DNA of 64,000 nucleotides from Sipunculus nudus (taxonomy: Eukaryota; Annelida; Sipuncula; Golfingiida; Sipunculidae): assembly GCA_026874595.1 (NCBI GenBank), contig CM049306.1, positions 5,846,019-5,910,018 on the forward strand. Reading direction: 5' to 3'. Position 1 is the stretch's first letter, and every line of letters starts with the position of its first letter. The notes beneath the pieces are model-generated. The model saw only the letters and a list, made by a program, of their open reading frames with translations, had not been told where the DNA came from and made no database searches. Position numbers and translations under genes: made by a program. This document shows, piece after piece, positions 11,970 through 27,309 of the stretch.

Positions 11970-13682
11970 CTCAAGACCCGACCCATGATATAACTCTAAC
12001 CAAAATGTCTCCAGACGCTGCTAATGATATAACACTAACCAAAATGTCTCCAGAACCGGCCCATGATATAACTCTAACCAAAATGTCTCCAGACCCGGCC
12101 CATGATTTAACTCTAACCAAAGTGTGTCTCCAGACCCGACCCATGATATAACTCTAACCAAAATGTCTCAAGACCCGACCCATGATATAACTCTAACCAA
12201 AATGTCCCCAGTCCCGACCCATGATATAAATCTTAGCAAAATGCCTCAAGACCCGACCTATGGTATATCTCTAACCAAAATGTCTCAAGATCCGGCCCAT
12301 GATATAACTCTTACCAAAATGTCTCAAGACCCGACCCATGATATAACTCTAACCAAAATGTCTCAAGACCCGACCCATGATATAACTCTAACCAAAATGT
12401 CTCCAGATCCGGCCCATGATATAACTCTGACCAAAATGTCTCAAGACCCGACCCATGATGTTACTCTAACCGAAATGTCTCAAGATCCGGCCCATGATAT
12501 AACTCTAACCAAAATGTCTCAAGACCCGACCCATGATATAACTCTAACCAAAATGTCTCAAGACCCGACCCATGATATAACTCTAACCAAAATGTCTCCA
12601 GATCCGGCCAATGATATAACTCTAACCAAAATGTCTCAAGACCCGACCCATGATGTTACTCTAACCAAAATGTCTCCAGACCCGACCCATGACATAACTC
12701 TAACCAAAATGTCTCAAGACCCGACCCATGATATAACTCTAACCAAAATGTCTCCAGTCCCGACCCATGATTTAAATCTTACCAAAATGTCTCAAGACCC
12801 GACCTATGGAATACTCATGATATAACTCCATCTAAAATGTCTCAAGACCCGACCCATGATATAACTCTAACCAAAATGTCTCCAGACGCTGCTAATGATA
12901 TAACACTAACCAAAATGTCTCCAGAACCGGCCCATGATATAACTCTAACCAAAATGTCTCCAGACCCGGCCCATGATTTAACTCTAACCAAAGTGTGTCT
13001 CCAGACCCGACCCATGATATAACTCTAACCAAAATGTCTCAAGACCCGACCCATGATATAACTCTAACCAAAATGTCCCCAGTCCCGACCCATGATATAA
13101 ATCTTAGCAAAATGCCTCAAGACCCGACCTATGGTATATCTCTAACCAAAATGTCTCAAGATCCGGCCCATGATATAACTCTAACCAAAATGTCTCAAGA
13201 CCCGACCCATGATATAACTCTAACCAAAATGTCTCAAGACCCGACCCATGATATAACTCTAACCAAAATGTCTCCAGATCCGGCCCATGATATAACTCTG
13301 ACCAAAATGTCTCAAGACCCGACCCATGATGTTACTCTAACCGAAATGTCTCAAGATCCGGCCCATGATATAACTCTAACCAAAATGTCTCAAGACCCGA
13401 CCCATGATATAACTCTAACCAAAATGTCTCAAGACCCGACCCATGATATAACTCTAACCAAAATGTCTCCAGATCCGGCCAATGATATAACTCTAACCAA
13501 AATATCTCAAGACCCGACCCATGATGTTACTCTAACCAAAATGTCTCCAGACCCGACCCATGACATAACTCTAACCAAAATGTCTCAAGACCCGACCCAT
13601 GATATAACTCTAACCAAAATGTCTCCAGTCCCGACCCATGATTTAAATCTTACCAAAATGTCTCAAGACACGACCTATGGAA
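11970..13682 (+). repeat. 871-bp higher-order duplication within the 39-bp satellite
   Basis: The block starting at 11970 recurs with an offset of 871 bp from 12841. Every variant unit recurs in the same order, including the gacgctgctaatgat unit, the extra gtgt indel and the cctatgg unit. By eye I find only about three substitutions over some 840 bp. The first block ends with an irregular junction (tcatgatataactccatcta) not present in the second, which runs into the MITE. Confidence 0.85.
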
Positions 13683-13684
13683 TA

Positions 13685-13860
13685 CAGTGGAACCCCGCCT
13701 TGCGACCACCCCGCAATTGCGACCACCCCACAAATACGACCACCTTTCTTGGTCCCGAATGTACGATCCAGGTAATTTAGAGTTTCACAAATGCGACCAC
13801 CCCCAAATTAAGACCACTTTGGTCAGTCCCCAAGGTGGTCGTAATTGTGAGGTTCCACTG
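13685..13860. mobile_element. pogo/Tigger-like MITE, 176 bp, TA target duplication
   Basis: Terminal inverted repeats begin CAGTGGAACC and end GGTTCCACTG, and are flanked by TA on both sides (13683-13684 and 13861-13862). Imperfect similarity extends further inward with gcgaccacc-type motifs on the left and ggtggtcgtaa on the right. Removing the element and one TA restores a normal satellite unit (compare the tatatctctaacc unit near 13135). TA target duplication with CAGTnGAAC-type ends is typical of the pogo branch of Tc1/mariner elements. It is non-autonomous, with no coding sequence. Confidence 0.85.
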
Positions 13861-14580
13861 TATCTCTAACCAAAATGTCTCCAGATTCGGCCACTGATAT
13901 AACTATAACCAAAATGTCTCAAGACCCGACCCATGATATAACTCTAACCGAAATGTCTCAAGACCCGACCCATGATATAACTCTAACCAAAATGTCTCAA
14001 GATCCGGCCCATGATATAACTCTAACAAAAATGTCTCAAGACCCGACCCATGATATAACTCTAACCAAAATGTCTCAAGACCCGACCCATGATATAACTC
14101 TAACCAAAATGTCTCAAGACCCGACCCATGATATAACTCTAACCAAAATGTCTCCAGACCCGACCCATGATATAACTCTAACCAAAATGTCTCCAGACCA
14201 GACCCATGATATAATTCTAACCAAAAGTCTTCAGGCCCGACCCATGATATAACTCTAACCAAAATGTCTCAAGACCCGACCCATGATATAACTCTAACCA
14301 AAATGTCTTCAGCCGGCTGGGAATCTCGGATGGAAGGGTAGATGTGAGGGTACTGCAGGTCGGATATTTAAAAAACAAATCCGGTATTTTTATATATAAT
14401 ATATATAGGTGTACGGGCACTCGCCGGCCGGCGGGGCTGGTTCATTATTTCCGGCCGATTAAAATATAACTCGGTAGATTGGAGGCCGGCTTTACTCCAA
14501 CAAAATGGTCCTCAGACCCGACCATGCACGACTCTAACCAAACTCGGCCCCATCACATAACTCCAAAATTGAAATAGTCA

Positions 14581-14584
<4 letters not shown>

Positions 14585-14654
<70 letters not shown>
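14585..14654. repeat. TA dinucleotide microsatellite
   Basis: About 70 bp of nearly pure TA. Confidence 0.95.
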
Positions 14655-14656
<2 letters not shown>

Positions 14657-15155
14657 CTAATATACAGAGTTAGTGTGTCCAAACTAAACCTGCTTCGAAT
14701 AGGTCTGGTTAGAAATTAGATAATGTTACAGTATACTATAGTAGCAGTAAGAGATCTAACTATTCTATTTATTATCGGATATTTCTGGCTGTAGAGCTGT
14801 GATCATTTGACCAATTGTAAGTTATGTCCTGATATTAATTAAAGTCGTGGTATATAATAGCTAGATCACGGGCCTGGTTGATTTTTGCTGTTTACATGTA
14901 TAAGATGTTGGACCATGAAAGCTTCCTCACCTGGAGTTGGTTATTGATATGGATTAGTCACAGGGTCGTGACCAGACCGGGAACTAATACGGACTCTCCA
15001 ACATTGACGTATTGTATGAACTGATTACATTGACATGAATCTGAGATTACTTGTGGTTTTCATGTATCAGTGATACTAAGGACAGACGGACAATAACTGA
15101 ACTCCGGGACAACCCGCACAAGGCAATTCCCTCTTAATCCATTCCTCTAATAATC

Positions 15156-15158
<3 letters not shown>
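14655..15158. other. intergenic stretch, no gene recognised
   Basis: No supported gene, RNA or repeat boundary is seen between the two TA arrays. Confidence 0.5.
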
Positions 15159-15214
<56 letters not shown>

Positions 15215-15218
15215 TATA
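15159..15218. repeat. TA dinucleotide microsatellite
   Basis: About 50 bp of pure TA followed by a short catatatata tail. Confidence 0.95.
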
Positions 15219-15243
15219 GAGTGTTACGGGGTGTCATAAAAGC

Positions 15244-15328
15244 GGACCGAACTGTCTCGCTAGTGAAGCTTGTTTTTCTAATGAAGCGGTTGGAACGCCG
15301 GACATGGGTTCGAATCCCGGATCGGCCC
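15244..15328 (+). pseudogene. tRNA-like sequence (tRNA-Arg-UCU-like), pseudogene or SINE head
   Basis: The 5' ggaccga can pair with the 3' tcggccc over six of seven positions, like an acceptor stem. A good B box (gggttcgaatccc) and a T-arm are present. A weak A box (gtctcgctagtgaagc) and a tttttctaatg stretch, which could be an anticodon loop with TCT, lie before it. An extra segment, ggaacgccggaca, breaks the normal variable region. A functional tRNA is therefore unlikely. It lies between two TA arrays, so a tRNA-derived SINE head is the main alternative. Confidence 0.45.
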
Positions 15329-15358
15329 AGAATTTTCCCCTGAGCAATTTTTCTTCGT

Positions 15359-15362
<4 letters not shown>

Positions 15363-15408
<46 letters not shown>
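15363..15408. repeat. TA dinucleotide microsatellite
   Basis: 46 bp of pure TA, mirroring the array on the other side of the tRNA-like sequence. Confidence 0.95.
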
Positions 15409-15410
<2 letters not shown>

Positions 15411-16961
15411 ATGGGTTACTAAATATACAGACAGAGACATAAGCCAGGCTAAGTCTGTTACTACCGATTCAAAATGCGGTGGTGTATATTTGTCAATTTC
15501 ATAAACAAAAGTAACATCTAAAACACAGTGAGAAACCGGATCAAAATCATTTTTTTCTTTATTTCAGCGGTTTATTCAGCGACTTGTTTCATGTTTGTCC
15601 GAGGAGGTGGCGTTTATAGCTATAAGTTGATCCATTATATCATTTAAATAGTATCAAGCTCCATCCATAATTTAAACTATTTGGAGAGAACGTGTGAGAA
15701 ATCAATTGGATCATTAGGAAAATGCACTAGTTGAGTAGCCGTGTCTTTCCTTCAACGCAAATTCTGTCGCGAGTGTCAATCTACAGTAAAAGGAACTCCA
15801 AGATCGCTGTCTAGCGGCCATATTGGATTTCTAATGGGTCTTCAAGTTAAGTTCGACAGCGCACATTCTTCCACGGGTGTCAATCTTCAGTTGAACCTTT
15901 ACGGCAGTTGCATGCACGTAATGGAAAGACAGGAAATTTGAACCTGATAACCATAGGGCGCCCGCCTAGGCGAGGTCTCAAAAACACATCATATGCACTT
16001 TTCTTTCTTTATTTTCGCAAAGCGTAGGTTGACCCCTGGCTCCAAGCCGCCAATACTTAAGTGCCTGTATTTTTTTTCCTTGTACCCAGATATAAGCGAG
16101 CTCATGCATGATTATTATTACAACGAAAATGAATGTAGTTTTCTGAATTTATCGAGCGCACGTAATAGATATATCGTGACTTAGTGTAATCTTTAAATAT
16201 GATTGATACATCGGAGTAATCGTATTTGGTGATGGCGGAGTATATAACAACAGTAATTACGCGAGCTACAGGGTGATTATGTTTTCAATCTCTATTATAT
16301 ACAGCGAGCATGAGATATATACTGATTGAACAAGCCGAGGCCGAGCGATTTCTCCGCCAACGTGTTCACATTTTTTCCCTGTATGTTGATTTCCGCTGGC
16401 CGTTAGTTTGTTATACTGAGTTTGTCACAAGTGGAGGGACAACTTGGATATCTTGCTCCGTTTGTCACATGCCATACTTCTACATTCAATTCAGTTTTCT
16501 ACCTGAGGGACGAACATGTTAATATCAGGACACAGTCAAACTGGCATCAAATATGCGCTGAACAGACCGAGTCTTTTAGGTCTAATAAACAATATGTCAG
16601 TTTAATTTATTTCAATGTTTAGGCTCTGACTGAACAGCTATAAACCTTGCGTTCTGTGTGAAAGGCCATGTGTACAAGTTCACCAAGGAGATCACAAACA
16701 CACCAGCTAGTGGTTATATAATTTGGGTTCAAGGAAAACTCGCGATACAATCTTGTGCTAACCAGAAATGCTAGCTACCTCGCACTAAAGTAACTCTGAA
16801 GTCATTCCAAGACAGGTGACTTCTGGCAATGCTACTTCTAAAGAAAAGAAGTATCCCTGTTCATTCACGAAGAGATTTCTTTGAAATACATATTGTGTGA
16901 TGTAGATCGGACCATTTAATAAAGTACTTATAAATGGAAATCTCATAAACTTCGGTGTTAT
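15409..16961. other. intergenic stretch, no gene recognised
   Basis: Several short open frames, none with domain features. Nothing further can be supported. Confidence 0.5.
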
Positions 16962-18105
16962 ATGATTCACTTGTTGTATGTATCATCCTCTCCCGGATGT
17001 AGTATTTATCCTGACTCTAATGTGAGTCTATCTGTTGTATTTATAAGCCGTCCGGTGTCGTTTGTAGTATTTATCCTGACTCTGACGTGAGTCCATTTGT
17101 TGTATTTATGAGCCGTCCTCTACCGGGTGTAATATTTATCCTGACTCTGATGTGAGTCCATCTGTTGTATTTATGAGCCGTCCGGTGTCGTGTGTATTAT
17201 TTATCCTGACTCTAATGTGAGTCCATCTGTTGTATTTATGAGCCGTCCGGTGTCGTGCGAGTATTTATCCTGACTCTAATGCGAGTCCATCTGTTGTATT
17301 TATGAGCCGTCCGGTGTCGTGTGTATTATTTATCCTGATTCTAATGTGAGTCCATCTGTTGTATTTATGAGCCGTCCGGTGTCGTGTGTAGTATTTATCC
17401 TGACTCTAATGTGAGTCCATCTGTTGTATTTATGAGTCGTCCGGTGTCGTGTGTATTATTTATCCTGATTCTAATGTGAGTCCATCTGTTGTATTTATGA
17501 GCCGTCCGGTGTTGGTGTAGTATTTATCCTGACTCTGATGTGAGTCCATCCGTTGTATTTATGAGCCGTCCGGTGTCGTGTGTAGTATTTATCCTGACTC
17601 TAATGCGAGTCCATTTGTTGTATTTATGAGCCGTCCGGTGTCGTTTGTAGTATTTATCCTGACTCTGACGTGAGTCCATTTGTTGTATTTATGAGCCGTC
17701 CTCTACCGGGTGTAATATTTATCCTGACTCTGATGTGAGTCCATCTGTTGTATTTATGAGCCGTCCGGTGTCGTGTGTATTATTTATCTGTTTTATGATT
17801 CACTTGTTGTATGTATCATCCTCTCCCGGATGTAGTGTTTATCCTGACTCTAATGTGAGTCCATCTGTTGTATTTATGAGCCGTCCGGTGTCGCGTGTAG
17901 TATTTATCCTGACTCTAATGTGAGTCCATCTGTTGTATTTATGAGCCGTCCGGTGTCGTGTGTATTATTTATTCTGATTCTAATGTGAGTCCATCTGTTG
18001 TATTTATGAGCCGTCCGGTGTCGTGTGTAGTATTTATCCTGACTCTAATGCGAGTCCATCTGTTGTATTTATGAGCCGTCCGGTGTCGCGTGTAGAGTTT
18101 ATCCA
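16962..18105 (+). repeat. 65-bp minisatellite (about 17 units)
   Basis: The unit contains tatttatcctgactctaatg, then gagtccatctgttgtattta, then tgagccgtccggtgtcgtgt, and is 64-65 bp long. Two kinds of variant repeat at longer range. The tgattcacttgttgtatg / ctctcccggatg unit occurs at about 16963 and 17796. The tcgtttgtag plus ctctaccgggtg pair occurs at 17058 and 17641 (583 bp, nine units). The array has therefore expanded in multi-unit blocks. Confidence 0.95.
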
Positions 18106-19240
18106 GTCCGTGTTATTGTGATCAGGATTTGGAGCCCATGTGTTTCTTGCTGATGCTCATAACAGATAAAATGTATGTATCCCAAATATATGTGTGCATA
18201 TAATGCATTCATATCATGATTTGTAGGGGAAAGGAATGAACTCGAGCAATGTTAAGGAAAGATTTATTGTAGGCAGGAAACAACTTTGTATCGCGGGTTG
18301 TGTTTCATCATATGCCTACAGCGAGTCAAATAAAAAGAGAGATTCAATACATAAGTAAACATATTATCATGAAAAAAAATCAAATTATTTGTTAAACTCT
18401 GTCATGCCCCCTATAACAAAGATCCTGGCGGGTGATGTGAACTTCAGACAACCTCCTGTCATTCCATTCGCGTAAATTCCAGCCTAATGTAATCAGTTTC
18501 ACTCTCCTGTTTGAATACCACCCTGAAGCGTGGCGGGGAACGCCTCTTAAAATAGGGTTGATAACTGCTTTAAAGAGATCCGTTACACCAGCTTATACAC
18601 ATACTTACCGGTTTTCTTGTTAAAAGCAGCCAACAAAACTCCTGTGGTAGTATGTGGGAAGGTTACCCCTGGCCAGACCGAGCATTAGCGTGCTGAGTAA
18701 ACGAATGCTCCGTGAACCTCTGTATCAAACAGGGGCAGACTGTATATATGGTAGTTATTATTTGATTTACACCACGCGGAAGCCCCAGAACAACGATATT
18801 GACAGTGATTATGTCAGGCTACTGCCTACACAGAATACGTCACGTGTGTTTTATTTGTCTTCCGTGTACGCTACACAACCCGAGCCCGAACTCATGTCGT
18901 AGGAGGTTCATATTTTTCACGGAGAGCTTATAAAAAATTAACTGCTAACTGATATTTCCTTATTGATATGAATATAAAACCAAGCGCACACATCATGAAA
19001 CACCATTCATATTGATCAGCACGAGTTAATAAACGTACATATAACTCATACACAATGTGGGTAGTCCTTTACTGTTGATGTCATTGGATGCTCATAAAAA
19101 TAGAGATTAATGCTTTCGCAGCTGATGAAACTTACCCTGATCAATATGCAAAGCAAAGTTCATGGCAACCTAAGCATTAATTATAGAGATACTGGACTTT
19201 TTTGGGGTAGACTTTTTGTATAAAAGTTCAAATTATATTG
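18106..19240. other. intergenic stretch, no gene recognised
   Basis: AT-rich with only short random-looking open frames. Confidence 0.5.
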
Positions 19241-19420
19241 GGGTGCGTTCACAAGCTCCGTAGCTCGCAATGACCTGTCTTCATGGGCCTCTATGAGATT
19301 TTTGACCTCCCATGATGTCACGTTAGACGATTTTAGATAAAGCAGTTGGAGACGGCCGGACAGACGACGGACAGAGTGATTGCTATAGCGCAGATGAATT
19401 ACAGTCAGCTAAGCTGAAAA
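19241..19420 (+). mobile_element. terminal fragment of the dispersed 'gctcagatg...cagctgagc' repeat
   Basis: It ends with gacggacagagtgattgc, then tatagcgcagatgaattaca, then gtcagctaagctg. This matches the end of the 336-bp repeat array at 28860-28913 and, in reverse, the copy at 31562. Only the 3' terminal part is clear; the left border is approximate. Confidence 0.55.
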
Positions 19421-20889
19421 GAAAAATATGTGAAAGGAAAATACCTCACTAGTTCTAAATAAATAAACACAGTTTATTATGTTAAAAGCGTGTATATCAA
19501 CCTCTTCTTGTCCTACCGGCTTTAATAAGGACGTGTACGCAATTTACGCTATATACATTCGTATTGTAACAATACTTATTGTTTCTTTGGATCCTGACCA
19601 TTATATTTATGTTAAAGACTTTACCGACTTTTTTGTAAAGTGCTATTTACGTCTTTAAAATCACTTAAACTTGTATTTTTTATAAAATTAAATGTTTAAA
19701 CTGAAAGTTATATCCTTAATAAACAAATTTGAATCAAATTTGATAAAAACACAGGTTTCACTAGGTAATATACAAGATAAAATATTGCTGTGCAATTTAC
19801 AAAAAAGCTAATGTTTACAAACATATTCGACAACTTTTTAAATTCAGTTTAGAAGCTGAAACAGCCTATATCTTAGACTATAAATTAGAAATGTGATAAC
19901 GCCCGGTACTTCACTGGATTCTGTCAATCATATTTATGTTTAAGACTTACCTTTTATGCAATATGTCACTAAAACTTTAATCTTATTTTTCTACTAATCT
20001 TATTCATTCAACTGATTTATATTAAGATTCGTGGCATACAATATTAACATGAATTTTTTTTAACATAACATAAAACTGCCGATTTTCAGCACATTTGAAC
20101 TTTTTTTTCAGTGAGACAATGTTTTGAAATATCATCTCTATGAACCACTTTAACAGAAAATCGCATGAAACCTAAAAAGTGACTGGGGTGCAGCAAACTC
20201 AAATTTAGGGCCTTTTTGAACATTGCCCCAAGAAAATGGATACTGTTTAACAGTATAATCAGTTATAAAATTGCTCATGCCTGCTGGTGAAAACCCCATA
20301 GGAATTTTAAACCGGTATACACAGTATTTAGCAAGCTTATGTACAAATAGTGCTTCTGTAATGTTTAATGATACAGCAATGAAAACATAGGGTTGTCAAA
20401 GATTGCGTAGCCATATAAGTTTGTCAACATAAGGCCAGAGCAGTTAACTAATAAGTTAATTGATATTATGCCTGACGGCGTAACTTTGGCCACATGACCG
20501 TTACGGTTCAGCAAAGCAAAATGTCTTTACTTGCAGAATCGTATATTTTTGTCTCATGTTGAACCGCTTTGAAGATGAATCCAGTCACTGGTTTATGGTT
20601 TGATTTACTTTTTTTGGCTCGAGCGCAAGAGTAAAGACGTAAATAGTTTACTGAACACAGAGGGTCCATATTTTTTCTGCAACTATCAGCGTGTGTATGA
20701 AAAAGAGAGCTTAACAACATCCAAAGTAATAATTGTAGCAGAGCGACATATTTTGGAGAATAAGTCCGTAACCTTCCGAGAAATGTTCAAGGAGACCCCG
20801 GCTTCCGGCACGTCCTGTGACAGTGTTATTTTAGAAAAATTGGTGATCTCACAAAGACGATTTATTAAAGAAATTGTCAATACGTTTTA
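19421..20889. other. AT-rich intergenic stretch, no gene recognised
   Basis: An open frame of 123 codons at 20600-20971 runs into the trinucleotide repeat and has no recognisable feature. The rest is AT-rich without landmarks. Confidence 0.5.
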
Positions 20890-21095
20890 TACTGCTACTT
20901 CTACTACCAAGCTACTTCTGCAACTATTACTGCGTCTGCTAGTATTTCTATACTGCTGCTGCAGCTGCTAGTACCAATTGTGCCGCTACTGCTACTGCTG
21001 CTACTGTTACTGCAACCACTACTGCTACCACTAATATTACTTCTACTACTACTTTTACTACTACTAATAATAATAACATTAATAATAATAATAAT
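20890..21095 (+). repeat. CTA/CTG trinucleotide microsatellite, imperfect
   Basis: Mixed ctactg, ctgctg and ctacta runs change into aataataataat at the right end. Open frames over it give poly-Leu or poly-Ser and are artefacts. Confidence 0.9.
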
Positions 21096-21291
21096 CAAAG
21101 TAGTAGGGAGAAAAAGTAGACAAGGGACCCCTGTGAACGCATTAGTCCAACAAACTAAAATGTTTAGAAAGTCAAGCATGGTATTAAGGTGTAGTAAGTA
21201 TGCGTCACACCTCACTTCTGTGTAATCTGACAGAATCTGAATGTATCGTGCTGAGACGCAGAGAAATATCATCAGCTCAGGCAACACAGAA

Positions 21292-22200
21292 GTAAGTGGG
21301 ACTAAGTTTTTAACACAGACGTCATTGAGACTGAGTTTTAACACAAAAGTCAGTAGTGAGACTAATGGGGCTGTCCCACTTAGGCGACTCTACAGGCGAC
21401 TACAGGCGACCAGGCTGTCGCCCCATGGTCGCCGAAAAACAGGCGACAGGACCTCTGCTATGACAATAGTCTACGACAAGCTACAAATGGCTGGCGACTG
21501 TCTGACGACAAGCTGCCGACAACCCGCGACACAGTCGCCGCGACAAAGGACAATCACCCACGACAACCTACGACCACATCTGCGACAACCTACGACCAGA
21601 CTGGCGACAACCTACGACACCAGAATTTTTGCCACGTCCTCCCGCGACATGCTTCGACGATTTTCTTCCATGTGCTATGTGAGGAGCCGGACACAAGAAT
21701 GGGTCTTGTTTCAAGTAACAACAGCCCGCGACAACACACGACAACCCGCGTCACCTGGCGACAGCCTACGACAGGACCTACGACAACCCGCGTCAGCTGG
21801 CGACAGCCTACGACAGCACCTACGCCAGTAGAAGACAGACTACGCTCACTGGCGACAAAAAAGCTGTCGCCTGAGAATTTTGAACATGTTGAAAATCCAG
21901 AGGCGACAGCTTCGAGGTCACGCGTCTTGGGGCGACTTCAGGCGACTACAGGCGACCATACAGGCGACCACCCGGCGACCATGAGGCGACAGCCTGGTCG
22001 CCTGTAGTCGCCTGTAGAGTCGCCTAAGTGGGACAGCCCCATAAGTTTTAACACGGACGTCATTGAGACTGAGTTTTAACACAAAAGTCAGTAGTGAGAC
22101 TAAGTTTTAACACGGACGTCATTGAGACTGAGTTTTAACACAAAAGTCAGTAGTGAGACTAAGTTTTAACACGGACGTCAGTTAGACTGAGTTTTAAACA
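21292..22200 (+). repeat. 59-bp minisatellite (about 3-4 units) split by a transposon
   Basis: The unit is aagttttaacacggacgtca, then ttgagactgagttttaacac, then aaaagtcagtagtgagact. About one unit lies left of the inserted element (21298-21365) and about two and a half to the right (22042-22200). The array reads continuously across the insertion when the element and one TAA are removed. Confidence 0.85.
21366..22041. mobile_element. PIF/Harbinger-type MITE, 676 bp, TAA target duplication
   Basis: It starts TGGGGCTGTCCCACTTAGGC and ends with the exact reverse complement, with the inverted repeat extending over at least 50 bp per side through gactctacaggcgactacag. Flanking TAA copies (21363-21365 and 22042-22044) form a 3-bp target duplication, the TWA type used by PIF/Harbinger. 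The interior is GC-rich and built from iterated cgacaaccc/cgcgac and ctacgacag motifs. Open frames of 196 and 111 codons in it are low-complexity. There is no transposase, so it depends on an autonomous partner. Confidence 0.8.
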
Positions 22201-23046
22201 AAATCAATTACATAAATAAATATTAAACATTATTTACAAAAATGTTCTTGGCCATAACCGTTCCATAATCAAATTATTTTCAGACAAACATGAAGAATTA
22301 CTGAGTCAACAAAGAACAGATATGCTGATCCCAGGTGTTCACAGCTGTTTTAAGGGTGAATGGGACCCCCGATGCGCTACGATTTGGACATTGGTTGGCT
22401 TCTTCGCTCTTCGTCGGAGTTCGTAAAGCGCTTCTTCGTAATCCGTACCTCTTACGTGACGAATATTGGCGTAGCGTGAGTGAGCGTAGCCCTCGATTTT
22501 AGCTTTGAGTCGACTCAAAACCTTAAGGCAGCCTCTACGTATTGTCATATGTAACTCTTAGAAGCGCTTCGTAGCCCGTGATAGATACTTCGTGATAGAT
22601 CGTAAGCTTTACGTTAAGTATTCGTTAGACATCGGTGCAAACCGCCACTTACGAACCAGTTATGACGTATTACTAAAGGGCTACGTTACAGCTACAAAGC
22701 TGCTACCAACGTAACGAAATAAAACAAAGTTTTCTTCTTGTATAAACCATAAATATGCATCCTAATCGATGCATGCCTCCGCCTATCGTCGGAAGGTTCC
22801 TAACCCGTGTTTGCATCCACTCACGACTAAGAGCACCCGTTTCAAATACGCTCTGCTAACATTAAAATGCTTTTCGATTATATTTTGAATATTCTCCATC
22901 TTAGGAAAAATGTGCTGGATGGACTTCCCGAAATACCCTGAAATGTCATGAGATTCCGTCCATGATTACGTGAGCTATGTTGTGATCAAATACACACGCA
23001 CACCGCCCATACCCACGCACTCACTGAGCCATCTAAACACCATTAA
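22201..23046. other. CpG-dense unassigned segment (22340-22700) within an intergenic stretch
   Basis: 22340-22700 is rich in CG and repeats a ttcgta / aagcgcttc motif (for example aagcgcttcttcgtaatccg near 22427 and gaagcgcttcgtagcccgtg near 22560). This style resembles the interior of MITEs, but I could not find matching termini. The rest has no landmarks. Confidence 0.35.
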
Positions 23047-23064
23047 CCCCCCCCCCCCCCCCCC
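23047..23064 (+). repeat. poly-C run
   Basis: 18 consecutive C. Confidence 0.9.

Positions 23065-27309
<4,245 letters not shown>

Larger units (their letters stand above)
11360..14315 (+). repeat. 39-bp satellite array (about 70 units)
   Basis: The unit reads approximately aaaatgtctccagacccgac followed by ccatgatataactctaacc, 39 bp in all. Variants alternate cca/caa at the 'tctc(c/a)aga' site and ggcc/gacc at the 'cc(g)(g/a)ccc' site. Because 39 is divisible by 3, long frames stay open on both strands (a 13-residue repeat, MSxDPxHDITLTK on plus). This is a by-product of the period. Indels such as an extra gtgt at about 12121 and 12992 break the frame. The first unit is degenerate. The last units near 14222-14312 are irregular, and decayed fragments continue to about 14570. 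A MITE interrupts the array at 13685-13860. Confidence 0.95.

Noticed and set aside
11342-14252. Long open frames with a 13-residue repeat, looking like a repetitive structural protein
   Set aside because: They are the translation of a 39-bp satellite whose period is divisible by 3. Frames are open on both strands, are broken by indels between blocks, and have no signal peptide or flanking unique coding sequence.
20600-20971. 123-codon open frame on plus
   Set aside because: The C-terminal part is trinucleotide-repeat translation and the rest has no recognisable feature.
21241-22007. Arg/Thr-rich open frames of 196 and 111 codons
   Set aside because: They lie mostly in the low-complexity interior of the Harbinger-type MITE and start in the minisatellite. 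There is no domain and the two frames overlap.
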